Part shown: positions 21,674 to 34,035 of the stretch, one piece after another | How positions within the stretch are numbered: position 1 is the first letter of the stretch | Layout: the number at the start of each line of letters is the position of its first letter | The notes under the pieces: model-generated | Databases searched by the model: none | What the model saw: only the letters and a program-made list of their open reading frames with translations | What the model was told of the DNA's origin: nothing | Assembly: GCA_963575745.1 (NCBI GenBank) | Contig: CAUYUJ010000758.1 | Span: 105,199 to 169,198, forward strand | Origin: Prorocentrum cordatum | Taxonomy: Eukaryota; Sar; Dinophyceae; Prorocentrales; Prorocentraceae | Reading direction: 5' to 3' | DNA: 64,000 nt | Translations under genes and position numbers: made by a program

Positions 21674-22489
21674 ATGTGGTCTCGAGTTCGGGTGGCCTTC
21701 CAGGCTCGGTCGCCGGAGGTGAACCTGATATGGATCCCTTCCCATATGGACGAAGACGCCTCTCTCAGCGATCCGATCGATCCCTACTTAATTCAGGGCA
21801 ACGCCCTGGCCGATGAAGAGGCGGGGGCGGCGGCGGGGAGAGGGGGGGCGGCGTCGGTGGAGGGGGGTGAGCCTCAGACTGACCACTGGGATGCGATCGG
21901 CCCCCTGGTTCCAGCGCGCGCGAGGCGCGCGTTGGCCCTGGCTGCGGAGGCTGACCCATGGAGTGGATAGCGGGCCACTGTGCAGCGGAGAGCCCCCCCT
22001 TCGAGGAGGCAGCTCGCGCTGCAGACCTCCAGCCACCGCTTCGAGCAAGCCGAGGCCGCCTGGGGGTGCAGTCAGTGCGATATAGTAGTGCCCGTGTCTC
22101 GTCTCATCGAAGCCGCTAAGACCCAGTGCCGAGGCCTCCCTGTCCAGGGAGTGGGGGCGAGTGGCGGGGGCTTGGCGGCTGGCAGGGATGTGCGCCCCTC
22201 CCATACCGTCCAGCGGTGGGAGCGTTACCTCATGAGTTTCTGCGCCACCTGTGGCAAGTACGCCACGGTCGATGGGCGCCACCTCGCGGCGAAATGCGAG
22301 GGCTTGCCCCGCAAAGGCCGAGAGAATTTAAGCCGCATCGAGGGGGGCAAGTACCCCCGAAGAGAGGGGGTGCCGAAGCCCTTGCAAGCTGCCCTCGATG
22401 CGCGCGAACGCGGCGGCCTGGAGAGGTTGCACGCACGTGATGCTGTGCCCGAGGGCGTGGGCGGTGGGCCGTCCGCCTCCGCTGGTTAA
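21674..22489 (+). pseudogene. LINE 1 ORF2 end: RNase H tail and C-terminal Cys motif
   Basis: Another frame, interrupted by one TAG at 21968-21970. The first part, VNLIWIPSHMDEDAS...QGNALADEEA, is the end of RNase H (W-x-P-S-H and GNxxAD). The second has FCATCGKYATVDGRHLAAKC (near 22240), a CxxCG...L...C motif that recurs at the end of LINE 2 in this window. Such a C-terminal Cys motif may bind nucleic acid during target priming; that is inference. Confidence 0.7.
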
Positions 22490-22602
22490 CGGGCCCTCCT
22501 TCGGAGGGCTTGCTGGCCAGTGGGAGGTGCGGGGGTGTGGCGGTGAGGTGGGGTTCCACCTGCACCAAAGCACCCCCGTTCGGGGTCCGCTTTCCTCCCC
22601 GT

Positions 22603-22603
<1 letters not shown>

Positions 22604-22647
<44 letters not shown>

Positions 22648-22660
22648 ACCCCCCCCTTCC
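22604..22660. repeat. Poly-C tract (44 uninterrupted C, then C-rich)
   Basis: Bases 22604-22647 are all C; one A then another C run. The length in the raw data is uncertain because homopolymers are hard to sequence. Confidence 0.97.
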
Positions 22661-23337
22661 CCGCACGACCCTGTGCTTGGTCAAAAGGTCCAAAAGGTCC
22701 TCCTCGTCCCAGCGTCATCGAGCATAGCTATGTTCCAGATCCTGATGGGGATGGTGCGAGTGAGGTGAGGGGCAGTGCGAGGCAGTAGCATCATGTATGT
22801 GTACATGCGTGTCTAGCTCTCCCTCTTCCCCCTGCTTTCCCCTGAGATCGCCCCTTCCCTCCCCCCCCCCCCCCGCTCGACAACTACGGCGCGCGGTGCT
22901 GCGACTTCCAGTGGGAGCTGCGCCCGCGCGCGAGCTGAGGAGGAGGAGGAGATTTAAAAATCTTGTTTTTGTGTTTCGGCTTTTTTTTCTCGTCGCCGTG
23001 CCTGGCGTTGGCCAGGTTGCGAGGGATTAGATTGGCCCGCAGAGTGCAGCGGGCGAGCGTGGCCCACTGGGGTTAGCTCGCTCGCTCCCCCGTTTTGTTT
23101 CCTCCATCAGTGCTTGCAGAGTTTGGGGTTTGGGCGTGAGGTCTGGCCCCAGACAGTGCTTGCATCGGCGGGGGTTCCGAGGCTGCAATGGGGGGCCCCT
23201 GCTGGAGCGGGGCCGCTTCCAGCAACAGCTGGCGCGGCTCCCGCGGGCGGCGGAGGTGACGATACCCAGTTGCAGTAGCTCAATTTCCTAGGGGCTTGAT
23301 GTGCTGTCAGACATCGACTCATGGCCCCCAACGGCTC
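22661..23337. other. No gene recognised
   Basis: GC-rich with short C runs (22860-22875) and a T run at 22981-22988. No domain in any frame. Confidence 0.45.
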
Positions 23338-23430
23338 CACCACCACCACCACCTCCTCCTCCTCCTCCTCCTCCTCCTCCTCCTTCTCCTCCTCCTCCTC
23401 CTCCTCCTCCTCCTCCTCCTCCTCCTCCTC
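23338..23430. repeat. (CCA)n/(CCT)n microsatellite
   Basis: A few CCA triplets followed by CCT triplets with one TTC interruption. Confidence 0.97.
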
Positions 23431-23714
23431 TCGGCGGGGATGGCCCAGAAAACTACTCAGAGAGCCGGGGGACATCCAGACCTGCTGAGAAGGCCTTCTC
23501 CTTCTCACTTCCCCCCTCGCTCGCCGCCGACTATCGTTGCCCTTCGGCTCATTCGCCGGATCGCCCCCCCGTTGTTTCCGCTCGGGTCGGCTTCGCTTTC
23601 TGCTTGTGGTGGGCCCTCTCGGGCCCTCTCTCTGTCTCGGGGCTCCGTCGTTGCCCTCGCGAGCGGGCCCCCCCCGACGAGGAGGAGGAGGAGGCAGGAG
23701 AAGAAGGGAGGAGA

Positions 23715-24013
23715 AGGAGCATCAGTATCATCATCAGCAGCATCCTCGTCATAACCATCATCCTCATCAACATCATCATCATCATCATCAGCATCCTCAT
23801 CTTCATCTTCATCATCACTATCATCCTCGGCATCGTCATCCTCCTTATCAGCAGCATCGGCATCACATCATCGTCATCATCGTCGTCATCATCATCACCG
23901 TCATTATCAGCATCCTCGTCATCATCATCACCATCATCATCATGATCATCCTCAACCTCATCATCCGAATCGTCATCACCGTCACCACCATCATCATCAT
24001 CATCACCACCATC
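23715..24013. repeat. (ATC)n compound microsatellite, about 300 bp
   Basis: ATC/CTC/ATT-type triplets over 300 bp, open in several frames on both strands and translating as Ile/His/Met runs. Not a gene. Confidence 0.97.
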
Positions 24014-24235
24014 ATGTTGTTACCCGTGTTTGCTTCATTTCGTTTCTCGCGCGCGTCCACACTCCTCGTCCCGTTATTCGGCGGACGTCGGCGTGAAGCC
24101 CTCGCGCGCCTCGCGCACGCGCAGGACGAGAGCGAGCGCGGCGAGGCGCTGTACGCAGGGGTCCCTGCCAATCAGCAGATGGCGCATCAGCCGGTGCAGC
24201 CGAGCGCGGAGCAGGCGTTGAGAGGCCCCGATATG

Positions 24236-24616
24236 TTTCCCTCCATCTCTCGCTCTCTCCCTCCCTCTCTGCCATTCCCTCCTCCCTCCCCGCCCCCCTT
24301 TCGCTCCCTTTCGTAACTCAGAGGGCGAAGGTCGCGCAAACAGCAAAAGGGCTTACGCTCATCACCTCGGAGGAGAGGGGCCCAAGGCTGCACAGGGGAT
24401 TAAGCTTTCCTGGGAAGAAGGTACGTTTCCTCCGGCGGACCCCCCATTTAGACATTCCCGTTCCTGTCTCTCCCTCCCTCCCTCCCCCCCTCCCTCCTCC
24501 CGAGCACACTTGCAACTCTTCCCTCTTCCCTCCTCCCTCCCTCCCCCCATTTAGACATTCTTCTTCCTGTCTCTCCCTCCCTCCCACCCTCCCTCCCGAG
24601 CACACTTGCAACTGGC
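24236..24616. repeat. CT-rich tract with tandem unit of about 100 bp
   Basis: Pyrimidine-rich. 'ccatttagacattc' occurs at 24444 and 24547 and 'gagcacacttgcaact' at 24502 and 24598, so a unit of about 96-103 bp is duplicated in tandem. Confidence 0.85.
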
Positions 24617-24775
24617 GTCGCCAGCACCAAGTCGACGCTGCTCGGAGCGAGGCTGCCCCTCCCCATTCCACGATCAAGTCGCCCGCTGCCAGCTGGCCAC
24701 GGCCTCCTCTTATCGTCGTTTGAGGCTCGAAGGCGTCTCGAGGTGCAGCCTGGTGCGAGGTCAAGGGCGCCCCCG

Positions 24776-24905
24776 AGGGCGCGAAGTTATTCGCGCTTCG
24801 CGGTTCGGTTCCGATTTCTCGTCATCCTCCTCTTCTTCCTTGGGAGGCGGCCCGAGAGCGCGAAGTTATTCGCATTTCGCGCTTCGCGCAGCGCGAAGCG
24901 CGAAG
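24776..24905. repeat. Repeated GCGCGAAGTTATTCGC block and a perfect palindrome
   Basis: 'gcgcgaagttattcgc' occurs at about 24779 and 24859. At 24876-24904 a 14-nt arm (ttcgcgcttcgcgc) is followed, after one A, by its exact reverse complement. The whole could extrude as a cruciform or mark a rearrangement. Confidence 0.9.
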
Positions 24906-25650
24906 TTGGGAGCCCTTGGAGGTTGAAGGAGAGACAAGTTTTCTCGGCTGCCCGTCGTTTCGCCGCCCTTGGCTCCAGAATTAGCAGAAGAGTTTCGAAG
25001 CGGATGCTCATGCAGTGGCCAGTGGTTGCGCGCTAGGCTCATCGAGCGGAACAGCGACGGTCACAAGGGATTGGGGCTCTGCCAGCGCAACGCGATCACC
25101 CCCGCTTGCGCGACGGAGGGGTTGGACCCCCCTCCTCTTTTCGGCTGTTCGCAGGGGGGTGTCAGGGGGGTGGGCGAGAAGGAGTCCGGGATGCGAAAGC
25201 ATTGCTGGGTCTTTGGCGAAAGTGCGACGGCTTGCACTGTCTACCGCACGCCGCCCCACCGCACTGAGGCGACAGAGCAAGGCAGTGCGGACGGAAGATG
25301 CAAGCGCGGGTGACGGGCGAGGATAATAGAATGCAGCCGGTGGCGTGATTGGCGGCGAACAGTCAACACGCCGTGAGGGCGAGCAATGCTCGCGGACGGC
25401 GATGCCTCGCGTGCGACCAGTGAGATCGAACCACACGATGCACGGCGATCATGTGCGATCTTACAGGATTGCCGGAGATTGAATGAGTCTCATCCATCCG
25501 AGTGAGCGAAGCTATAGGTGTTGCCGCTGGCTGTTGTCGAGTCCGACCCTTGTTGCAAGCGACGGTTGGGGAGCGGTGGTCGCAAACACAAGGAAGCCAA
25601 CAGACGTGGCTCTGTTGGCTTGGGGTGCTGACGTTGGCGAGCAGGTTGCC
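24906..25650. other. No gene recognised
   Basis: GC-rich sequence with open but featureless frames on both strands. Confidence 0.4.
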
Positions 25651-25651
25651 T

Positions 25652-25740
25652 CCAGAGGAGGAGGAGGAGGAGGAGGAGGAGAACGAGGAGGAGAAGGAGG
25701 AGGAGGAGGGGGAGGAGGAGGGGGAGGGGGAGGGGCGAGG
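25652..25740. repeat. (GGA)n microsatellite
   Basis: GAG/GGA triplets with GGGGGA interruptions. Confidence 0.96.
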
Positions 25741-25989
25741 AACCGCTGGAGGAGACGGGGCCCGTGAGGAATCGCCGAGATGCGACGGGGTCCGAGGCTG
25801 TGAGGCATGATAGGCTCTGGCCACGATTGGGCTACGTTATCGAAGACGCTCACGGCGAATCACCGCCGCCCCCTGCCTTTTGAAATCGCCCCGAGCGTTG
25901 CGGCAAGAGCTTTGCCAAACTATCGGACAGTGTGTTCCCCCAGCCGTTGTGGAAATCCTTCGGGGAACAGTTAGGGGAGGATGGCAGGG

Positions 25990-26625
25990 ACGGTCAGGAG
26001 GAGGAGGAGGGGCATCTTGGGAGCCTCTGAGGGCACTCTTGGGACCTCCCGGGAGCTTCTTGGGAACCTCTTGGAGGCATCTTGGGGACCTCCTTGGGCC
26101 TCCCCGGGGCCTTCGGGGCTTCTCGGGGGGGGGCTCTTTGCCCGCCTCGGGGCGTTCCTGGCCCGTCTGACGCCGTCGGAAGCCGTCTTAGGGGCATCTC
26201 TGGGCCGACTTGTTGGCCCTCTTGGGGTGCTCCAGGGCCGTCTTGGAGGCCATCTTGGGCGTCTTGGAAGCCTCTTTGGCCGTTCGGGGGCCTCTTGGGC
26301 CGTTCTGGGGCCATCTTGGAGGCCTCTTGGGCGATCTTGGGGCGATCTCTGGGGGCTCTTGGGCCGTCTCGGGCCGTCGGAAGGCCGAAAAGAAACATGC
26401 TAAAATCCTTATCGAAAAAAGCCAAAGGACAATCAATGGTTTGTGCCTCTTCGGGCGTTCTTGGAGGACCTCTTGGAGGTCTCTTGGGCTGTCTTAGAGG
26501 CCTCTTGGGGGCCTATTGGGCCGTCTTGGCCCGTCTTGGACGCTTATTGGGCGGACTTGGAGGTAGCTTGGACCCGCTTGGGTCGTCTTGGAGGCCATCT
26601 TGAGCCGTCTTGAGGGATTTGTTTC
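25990..26625 (+). repeat. CTTGG-type degenerate tandem repeat
   Basis: Dense, irregular repeats of a 9-15 bp unit close to 'ctcttggggccgt' over about 630 bp. The same texture makes up the centre of both dispersed-repeat copies (about 548-890 and 56640-57220). A link at about 26385-26430 ('cggaag...aaag') resembles the junction seen inside those copies, so this may be a diverged third relative without head and tail. Confidence 0.85.
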
Positions 26626-27365
26626 TGAACGTTGAGGTGCTTTGCGGTCCCTTCTGGCTGGCCAGCGCGTTGGGCCGAAGGTATAAGACGGAGGTCGGTT
26701 CGAGGAGGGTACCTTGATGTTCTTCGGGCTCGTTGGAAGCCCTTGTGCATCTTGGGGCAGGGTACCCTTGCAGGATGTCATTATGTCCTAGGTCCGACTG
26801 CACTCGCGCAACAACACCAGGGCGCTCGTGGAGGCTTGCCACGGGAGGGTCGCGCGACAAACTTGGCATCGCTCGGACGTGTGCATTTGTTCCTGGGTGA
26901 GAACCATCTAGGAGCATGTTGGAAAGAAAACAACAACAACAAAAAACGGCATCGAAACGTGTACGGACAATGGACGTCCAAGCGATGGCGAGCAGAGCGC
27001 CTCCGCCCCCCGCCGCAGCTGGCCGTGGGAGGCGCGGGACCCTTGCAGCGGTGATTTTCTTTGAGCGACCGTCGGCCGTCGGAGCCTCTCTCGGCGAGCG
27101 GGCCAGGTGGGCGCCAGCTTTCCTGGGGCCTCCCCGCTTGGCCAACGACGGCCCCAGCGGCAGCAAGGGTGCAGCACCGGCATTCTGGGCCGCTCGCCGA
27201 GCCATACGCCGTGTCGCTTCTCCTTCTCTCGTCGAGCGCGTTCCTACTCGCAAGAGTGCCCACTCGCAAGCGTCCGACAAATGTATATCTGCCTCGATGT
27301 AATGATTCGGCGGATCTGTGCCTTTCGCGAGTAGTTACTTCGCGAGTAGTGGAACGCGCTTGTCC
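26626..27365. other. No gene recognised
   Basis: GC-rich; one A-rich island at 26929-26948. Open frames on both strands have no recognisable domain. Confidence 0.4.
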
Positions 27366-27373
27366 AGTCTCCC

Positions 27374-27444
27374 CCTCCTCGTCCCTCCTCCCCGTCCCCA
27401 CTCAATCTGGCCTCGTCCCTCCTCCCCGTCCCCACTCAATCTGG
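27374..27444. repeat. Tandem duplication of a 34-bp C-rich unit
   Basis: The unit ending in 'cccactcaatctgg' is present twice back to back. Confidence 0.9.
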
Positions 27445-27854
27445 CGAATGCCCACGGCTCCATCCGTGTCCCAGGCTCGGCTCAGCGGGGATCCCGCATC
27501 GAGCAGAGTCTTTCCTCCTCCCAGCCGTCCTCGGACCCTCCATCCCGCCTGCCTCCCATCCCTCCCGCCCCACTCTTCCCGCCCCACTCCTCCCTTCCCT
27601 CCCGCTCCTCCATCCCCCCCTTCCCCGACGACTGCTTCCCCCCTCCAACCGGGGAAACGTTAGGCTCGAGTACGATGGAAATCGGGTTTGCCGACGCTTT
27701 TTGACGAGCGCACTATGGATTCTGACGGCCCAGTTTCCCTGGGATGTTTGCAGCGGGAGTTCTCGTCAAATCTCAGATTGGGTCCCGTCATTTTCATGAT
27801 GACCCCGTCATGCCAACCCGAGTTCCCCGAACCCGAGTCTTGTCTTACGTCTCC

Positions 27855-28370
27855 CCGATCGAAGCACTAGCTCCCCCCCTCCCCCCCCAGCCCTCCCTCT
27901 CCCCGCGGCTCCCCCTCTCGTCCTTCCCTCCGCTGCCCCCCGTCTGCTACGCCCCCTCGATCCAAGCACCAACTCCCCCCCCTCCCCCTCCCAGCCCTCC
28001 CTCCCCCCGCGGCTTCCCCCTCCCGTCGTTCCTCTGCTGCCCCCCTCTCACGCCTTCCCGATCCAAGCACCAACTCCCCCCCCCTCTCCCCCCCCCCCCT
28101 CCTCCCCCCCGCCCCTTCCCCCTCCCGTCCTTCCCTCCGCTGCCCCCCGTCTGCTACGCCCCCGATCCGAAGCACCAGCTCCCCCCCCTCCCCCTCCCGG
28201 CCCTCCCTCCCCCTGCGGCTTCCCCCTCCCGTCCCTCTTCCGCTGCACCCTTTTTGTTACGCCTCCCCGATCCAAGCACCAACTCACCCCCCTTCCCCTT
28301 CCCAGCCCTCCCTCCCCCCGCGGTGTCCCCCTCCCGTCCTTCCTCCGCTGCCCGCCGCCCCTCCCCCCCC
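27855..28370 (+). repeat. C-rich minisatellite, about 103-bp unit, five copies
   Basis: 'gatcc(g)aagcac' begins units at 27857, 27959, 28060, 28164 and 28269 (spacing 101-105). Each unit has a long C/T part and a 'gctgcccccc' part. Frames through it are Pro-rich; none looks like a gene. Confidence 0.93.
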
Positions 28371-29121
28371 ATTCGCCCTCCCCTTGCGCCCGCCGCTGCC
28401 CGCCCAGGCAACGGCCCGTGAGGCGCGCGTCGGGCGCGGTGGCCTGTCCCTCGAACGCCTCCGCCATCCCCCGCCTCTCTAGTCCGCCCTCCGTCCGTTC
28501 TCCCTCCTCATCCGCCTCCACCCCTCGCCCCCCACGCCGAGCCCCGCCCCTTACTCTCCTCGCCCCCTGCTCGCCTTCGCCTCATCCCCCTCGTCTCACG
28601 CTCCTCGCTCGCTGCTCCGTCTCCATTCCCTCCCTCCTCCCCTCCCTCCTCCCACTCCCTCTCCCGTCCCATTCTTTCCTTTCTCATGCGCGTCACCGCC
28701 CCCTTCGCCTCCCCGTCTCCTCCCTTCACGTGCCCCCATTCCTCGTCTCCGCCCTCCGTCGTTCTCCCCCTCCTCCGCCGCCGTTCACGGTTCGGCTTCC
28801 GAGCTTTTGCGCAGCGGCGCGGGCAGCGAGGGCAGCGTGGAGACGCCGATGCTTCGGAGTATTGCATTAGCCAGAGCCACGTCGGTCCTGCACCCGCGGA
28901 GGCGGTGTTCCCGAGGACGGCGCGGTGACTTCCGCGAGGAAGGCGTGCCTAGCCGGCCGCGCCGCTATGACGCGGCAACGAACAAACGACGACGACGCCC
29001 GCCCCCGCCGCGCCCGGTTCAAACTCAGGCGCCGCCACGGCCCCCAACCGCGCCCCAGGGCGCGCGCGGGGCGGCACGATTAGGCTCGGACGGGCCATAG
29101 GCAGATCGCATATCATGCGGG
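28371..29121. other. C-rich non-coding stretch
   Basis: Pyrimidine-rich to about 28790, then ordinary GC-rich DNA. No domain found. Confidence 0.4.
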
Positions 29122-29622
29122 TTGGCACTCTTTGTCTCGTGTGCCGTGGCTGACATACTTTGCAGTCTTCTGGGTCAGGGAGCTAAGTTCCGAGAGTTTC
29201 ATGCCTCTCGCCTGCAGTGGAAGCCTGGCTCCATACGCCTTTATATCTGGGAGACGTGCGAGGTTATGAGGCCGCCGGCGGTTCATTTGCTCGACGGGAC
29301 CTCGGAAGAGCGTTTGCCAGTCGTCGAGCCGTTGGAGGCACTCGGAGCCATGGTTTCTGCAGGGTTTGAGTATTGGTGCAGTTCGGTTGCGGCTGTCACC
29401 CGCCAACCGGGCCTTCTGGACCGAACAGGGGTTGTGCGCAACAAGAACACTTCAGTTCCGCGAAACGTTTCGAACATCGTCTCGAGCGGAATGTCCCGCT
29501 TGTCGCGCCTTGTTCAGGGCGGCGGTGATTGCCGAAATACTTGTTGGAAGGATCAGCACGTTGGGGGGCAGTTCGTTTTCGATGTAATATCCGACTTCCG
29601 CGCAAACCAGAGGAGAAAATAA
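29122..29622 (+). CDS. Unknown ORF, possibly a decayed LINE RT fragment
   Basis: An open frame of 166 codons. Pieces such as FREFHASRLQWKPGS and VVEPLEALGAMVSAGFEYW weakly recall the stretch after the RT active site in dinoflagellate LINEs (LGxxV followed by Trp-rich helices). No catalytic residues are present. It may equally be a chance frame. Function not assigned. Confidence 0.2.
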   Translation: MALFVSCAVADILCSLLGQGAKFREFHASRLQWKPGSIRLYIWETCEVMRPPAVHLLDGTSEERLPVVEPLEALGAMVSAGFEYWCSSVAAVTRQPGLLDRTGVVRNKNTSVPRNVSNIVSSGMSRLSRLVQGGGDCRNTCWKDQHVGGQFVFDVISDFRANQRRK

Positions 29623-32600
29623 CCGCATATTTCAAGCGGAGGATTCGTTAGGCGCGCGGCCACTACCGTGAAACGAGGTTTGGATGCATCACGTTTCGGG
29701 TGGCACGGTCCGTATTGGAAGCAGACCGCACAGTGACCCCGCACTACCCCGAACGATCGGTTGCAGCACATTGGTGGTTCACGGGCGTGATTAGTTCCAT
29801 TGATACCAAGCATTGGAAGTACCAGTAGGCGTTGCGTTTGCAGGTGAACTGTAAACATGAAAAAATCACGCGGCACGGGAAAAAAAACACCACGCCACAC
29901 CCGACCGAAGCAATGCGACTTATTTACTAATATGGATACGGATTGGGAATCGAATTCCTGTCCATGACCGCGCGGCCTGGGCGAGTCTCCTGACAAGCAG
30001 TGCACGATATAGTTGGGGTGGGGCCGACAAGGCTTCCGAAGGATTCCGTGGCCTGTCCAACCACCGCCCAAGCTCTGTAAGGCCGTCAGGCGTTCTGAGG
30101 ACACCCCTGCATCAGAAACGGGGAAAAAACGCGTGGAACTCGGAGGCGAAAGTGCGATCGGGTCTACAATGGGCCGATGGGGCTCTGGAGGTGCAATTAA
30201 GTTTGGCGTTCTTGTTGCACTACGTCAGTTACACGCCTCGCTCCCGAAACTGGAGAGAAGGCGCCGCTTTTCTCGCGCCTCCTCAATCCTCTAGGCTCCA
30301 ACACGAGCGCAGAACATATAAGTAAGGAGCCGACCGAATGGCCAACAGTGCCGTCGAGGTTGCCGAAAGCGCGGAATTTCCTGCCAGTCAATTTCAGCTG
30401 GGGGGATTCTGGTTTGGTTTTGTGGATTCTAGAACGGGTCTTGCCGCGAAGGCCCAACGGGTTGCGCCTGGCAGTTGGTCGGCTGTCTGCGGGGCGACCC
30501 ATATGTTCGTACGTTGGCACAGTGCCCCCGCCACAGAAGACCTTAACACAGCGATCCGCGCCGAGCTTCCATGGGCGCTGCAGTCGTGGAAATTACCAGA
30601 TGTTCTAGCCTTGTACAATCACAGTGAGTTCCATTTCGTTGGTGGCTTTCAAATCCATGGTAGCGCAACCGCAACTAAGTGACGCGGCCGCGCTGTGATT
30701 ACACGGCCGCGCCGTTACGACACAGATGCGTGGACAAAGTTGAACGCAATCTTTCTGCCCCAGCGAGCGTGATAAGGAAAGCGCGAGGTGTTCTCAGTCG
30801 GTATTGGTAGCACGTGGAGCCAACAATGTCACCATCACCATCATTCAGGAGGAGGAGGAGGAGGTGGAGGAAGGGGTCCACGGAATTATATTAGAAATCC
30901 GATGACATGCGGTGGAACGCAAAGCCCCGTTCAATTTGGACACAGCATCTTATAACCTCGCGTTTGTAAATGTTCGGCGGGCGTCAAGTTTTCCAGCCCC
31001 CCGTCAAGATATTTGCAAATTGATTGTGGCCGTTGCCTTCCTGGAGCTGTCGTCCGTTGGCCAGTGGGCTTACATCTATACGTACCGAGGCTCTGCAATT
31101 TAGATGTTCCAGCGAAGGCACGACACAATCAAACCGATCATGACACCCTGACCACTGCCAGATTACAGCTTGCGCGCCAAATCCAATTTGCCGGCTTGCA
31201 CACCAGGGGCAGGCAAGAGAGAGGCGCATTGGTATTACCCGCAGTCCCCGAGAGAGCAGTCAGTTCGGGGCGGGCCTTCGTCCCAGTCGATGTACGACTG
31301 CCAGACTACGCTCTAGTAGCAAGACTGCGTTGGGTCAGGATGAGTCATTTATGAAAGGTTCTCATCGTTTGGGAGGCGATGCTTGCCTGATCGTTGGAGC
31401 ACAGCGGCTCCCGGTTCGGCCCGCTGGTCGGCAGTCTCGTCCCGAATGGCTAAACTGACGAGGGGAAAAACGCACAAACACAATGAATCGTCGATCCCCC
31501 AGAAAAGATGGGAAACTATGGAAAGTGGGGGGAAGACAAAAACCCGGGAAATATATGAAAATACAGGGAATCCTACTATCGCCCAGGGGGTTCCGCACCC
31601 ATGGCCGAAGTATCCCGTCAAGTCGAGACCGACATGTTCGCAGATCATGTGCCACCCGCGCTGCCAGATCCTACAGCGTTCCTTTGAGACTCGGGTCTTC
31701 CAATGCCCCCGCTGCCCCCGCAGCAGTCCAGCAAAGGCAAATTCACACAGTCTGTATGTGCGTGCACAGAAACAGCGGACCGCTGCAAGGCCATAGGTCT
31801 AGTGCACAGTCCGGCTGCGAATACATCTTGCTCGGAATGATGGGGCAGGGAGAGATAGTAGGCCGTGATAGTATCTTGCCCCGCAGTAGCTATCACGGCA
31901 TAGCAGCGGCCAGTTCGTCGCAGGGTTTTCAATTTAAGGGCCCGCCAGTGTAAAGATCTTTTGCGACAGCGTCACACTGGGCAACCTGAGTTTACGAATG
32001 AGAGAATTACTTTATCGGCTGGAGCCTCAGGCATCAGCGCGGTGTCATGGACCAAACCTCGCCGCCACGACGCATTGACAGCAGGGGCGAAAAGGAGGGA
32101 GGAGGAGGAGGAGGAGGAGGAACCTCGCCTCGTCGCCTCCCGCCATCCCCTTTCGTTCCCTCTACACTTCACCCAGAAATTGTTTAGTCTGGCACCCTCC
32201 CTTGTGGCAGAGCGTCGCCGGGGGGGGGGCGTGGCAGCGCGCCCTTCCGTGAGGATCTCAAGCCAGCGGTCTGCCTTCCACAGGAGGAGGAGGCGGAGTT
32301 GGAGGGCAAAGCCGACCTGCCTGTAGAAGACCAACACTTGGGGACGGTGCCTATACCAAAAGCGTCTATGGACAAATTGGGTGCCGTGACGTCCATGGAC
32401 ATTTTCGGTTCGTCTATGGGCAGCGTGGCCGTTGCGTTCGGCGCGGTGCAGAGTCGGAGAAGTACTGGATCCGTTTACGGGGTGTTCTTGTTCTATAGGG
32501 TAGGGGTCCGACCTCCGACGTGGCACTCCACATGCGGAGGCAGAGGAGGGAGGCCGGAGGAGAGCGAGCACGAGGAGCGGGAGGTGGAGGAGTAGGCCTT

Positions 32601-34035
32601 CATCCGTAAGGGCAACCATCCAAAGGGGTGCTTGCTGTCGCCGCGAGGTCCCGCTCAAAGTGCGGGCCGCCTGGGAGGGAGAGGCCGGCGGCGCGGAAAG
32701 GGTTGCCGCTTTTCGCCTTTGACCCGCCCGTTCGTACTGCTGCTCGCTGCTCACCCTGCCATTTTCTGCCGTCGGTCGCCACGGTCAGGACGTTGAAGTA
32801 AGGACGCGCTTGGATTCAGGAGAGGCTCCAGCGCCTCACTATGATGATTTGGCTCGACTTGGTGCAGACATGAGGTTCACCATGGTGTTATGGCTTCTTT
32901 TCAGTTCATAGGTTCCTCTCGACATAATCTCCACGGGGGGGCAGAGTGTTCCAGCTCGATGTCAGCCTTCGCAGATCGAATTGAGACTCATTATGGCGTT
33001 ATGGCTCGATTTCAGCCGTCGCAAGTCCAGAAATTGTTGCAGGGGGCGAGGATTCTCACCATTTCAGCTGTGGTAGGGGCCACGAAGTATGGCAGGGCAA
33101 TCGGCTTCTCACATTCCAGCTGCCAAGAATTGGGTAATGCTGTTCCAACATGTTCAGTGAATGATGTCGGAAACGTTTTGAGGTATCCACAGCTACCGTG
33201 CCTATGTTTCAATCACCCTAACTTCTGCGGACGTGTTCGATAACGGACGCAGATGACATCCCAATTATTGGTTGCAATGCGTTCCTCATTTCAAGATGTC
33301 CCCTATGGCTTGCAATATATGCGCATATGCTTATCCAAGGCGCTTAATGCGAATCACCGCCGCCTTCTGCTGTCTTTCCCGAAAAGCCTGTGCGGCCACA
33401 ACTTTCGCATTTTCAACTATATCTTAGAAATCTAGTTGGGCCCGCAGATGCCTTCGTGGAATCCTTTTGAGCTTTCTTAGGCGCTGTAGCGCTTTGCGTC
33501 CCCCTCCCGCTACACGCGAACGTAATTTCGATAACTTGCTGTTTGGGTCCGCAGCACCACACCTACAAGCGTGTCATATTATCCGTGCAGCATTTTTTCT
33601 GTGTCCTTTTGTTTTTGTTTCGTTCCCGCTGTCCATGTTACTCGCATGTCCCTTCACGTCATTCTTCCCTAACGACGATGGCAGTGAAGTCTGTCGCCTT
33701 ATTATTGTATTTTCATATTGCTTTCCAAGTTTTTCGTTTTTCGACCGATTACGCCGAATATGCAAAGACGAAAACATGTTTGTCCTTCGTCCTGTGTTTC
33801 CCCCCGGGACCCTGGAGGACGAATCCGGAATGCAGCATGACATGCAGGAAGTGCCGGATCAGCCCGAGCGGCCGTGGGAGGTTGGAGAGTTTCGGAAAGG
33901 CGAAAGATTGAGAAAGGAGTCGGGGGATAGGGCGGGGGATGTAGTGACAAGTCGAGTTTCAGAAAGCGTCTCTAGCAACACTATTGTACACCGCAGTCAC
34001 ACTGCGAAGGTCTGCGCGAGACAACTGAGGGCAAT
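29623..34035. other. 4.4 kb without a recognised gene
   Basis: Mixed-composition, less GC-rich DNA. Open frames at 30338-30682 and 32299-32595 (plus) and 31972-32754 (minus) have no domains I know; the first has a plausible globular composition (GGFWFGFVDSRTGLAAKAQR). Short GGA repeats lie at 30848-30870 and 32096-32120. I see no tRNA or rRNA. Confidence 0.4.

Larger units (their letters stand above)
19380..22489 (+). mobile_element. LINE-type retrotransposon 1, 5'-truncated at the repeats/gap
   Basis: A non-LTR reverse transcriptase, a Cys-rich motif, RNase H and a C-terminal Cys motif follow in order on the plus strand, in shifting frames. The 5' part (endonuclease, ORF1) is missing or lies in the gap. 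A run of 44 C follows about 115 bp downstream. RT plus RNase H in one ORF2 is found in several LINE clades (I, R1-related and others) and is common in dinoflagellates. Confidence 0.8.

Noticed and set aside
23715-24013. Ile/His/Met-rich ORFs on both strands
   Set aside because: ATC microsatellite; no start context or domain.
25405-25435. Possible tRNA on the minus strand (GGTTCGATCTCAC)
   Set aside because: The T-arm stem does not close and no anticodon or acceptor stem can be made.
29930-29990. Possible tRNA T-arm near GGGAATCGAATTCC
   Set aside because: No consistent cloverleaf on either strand.
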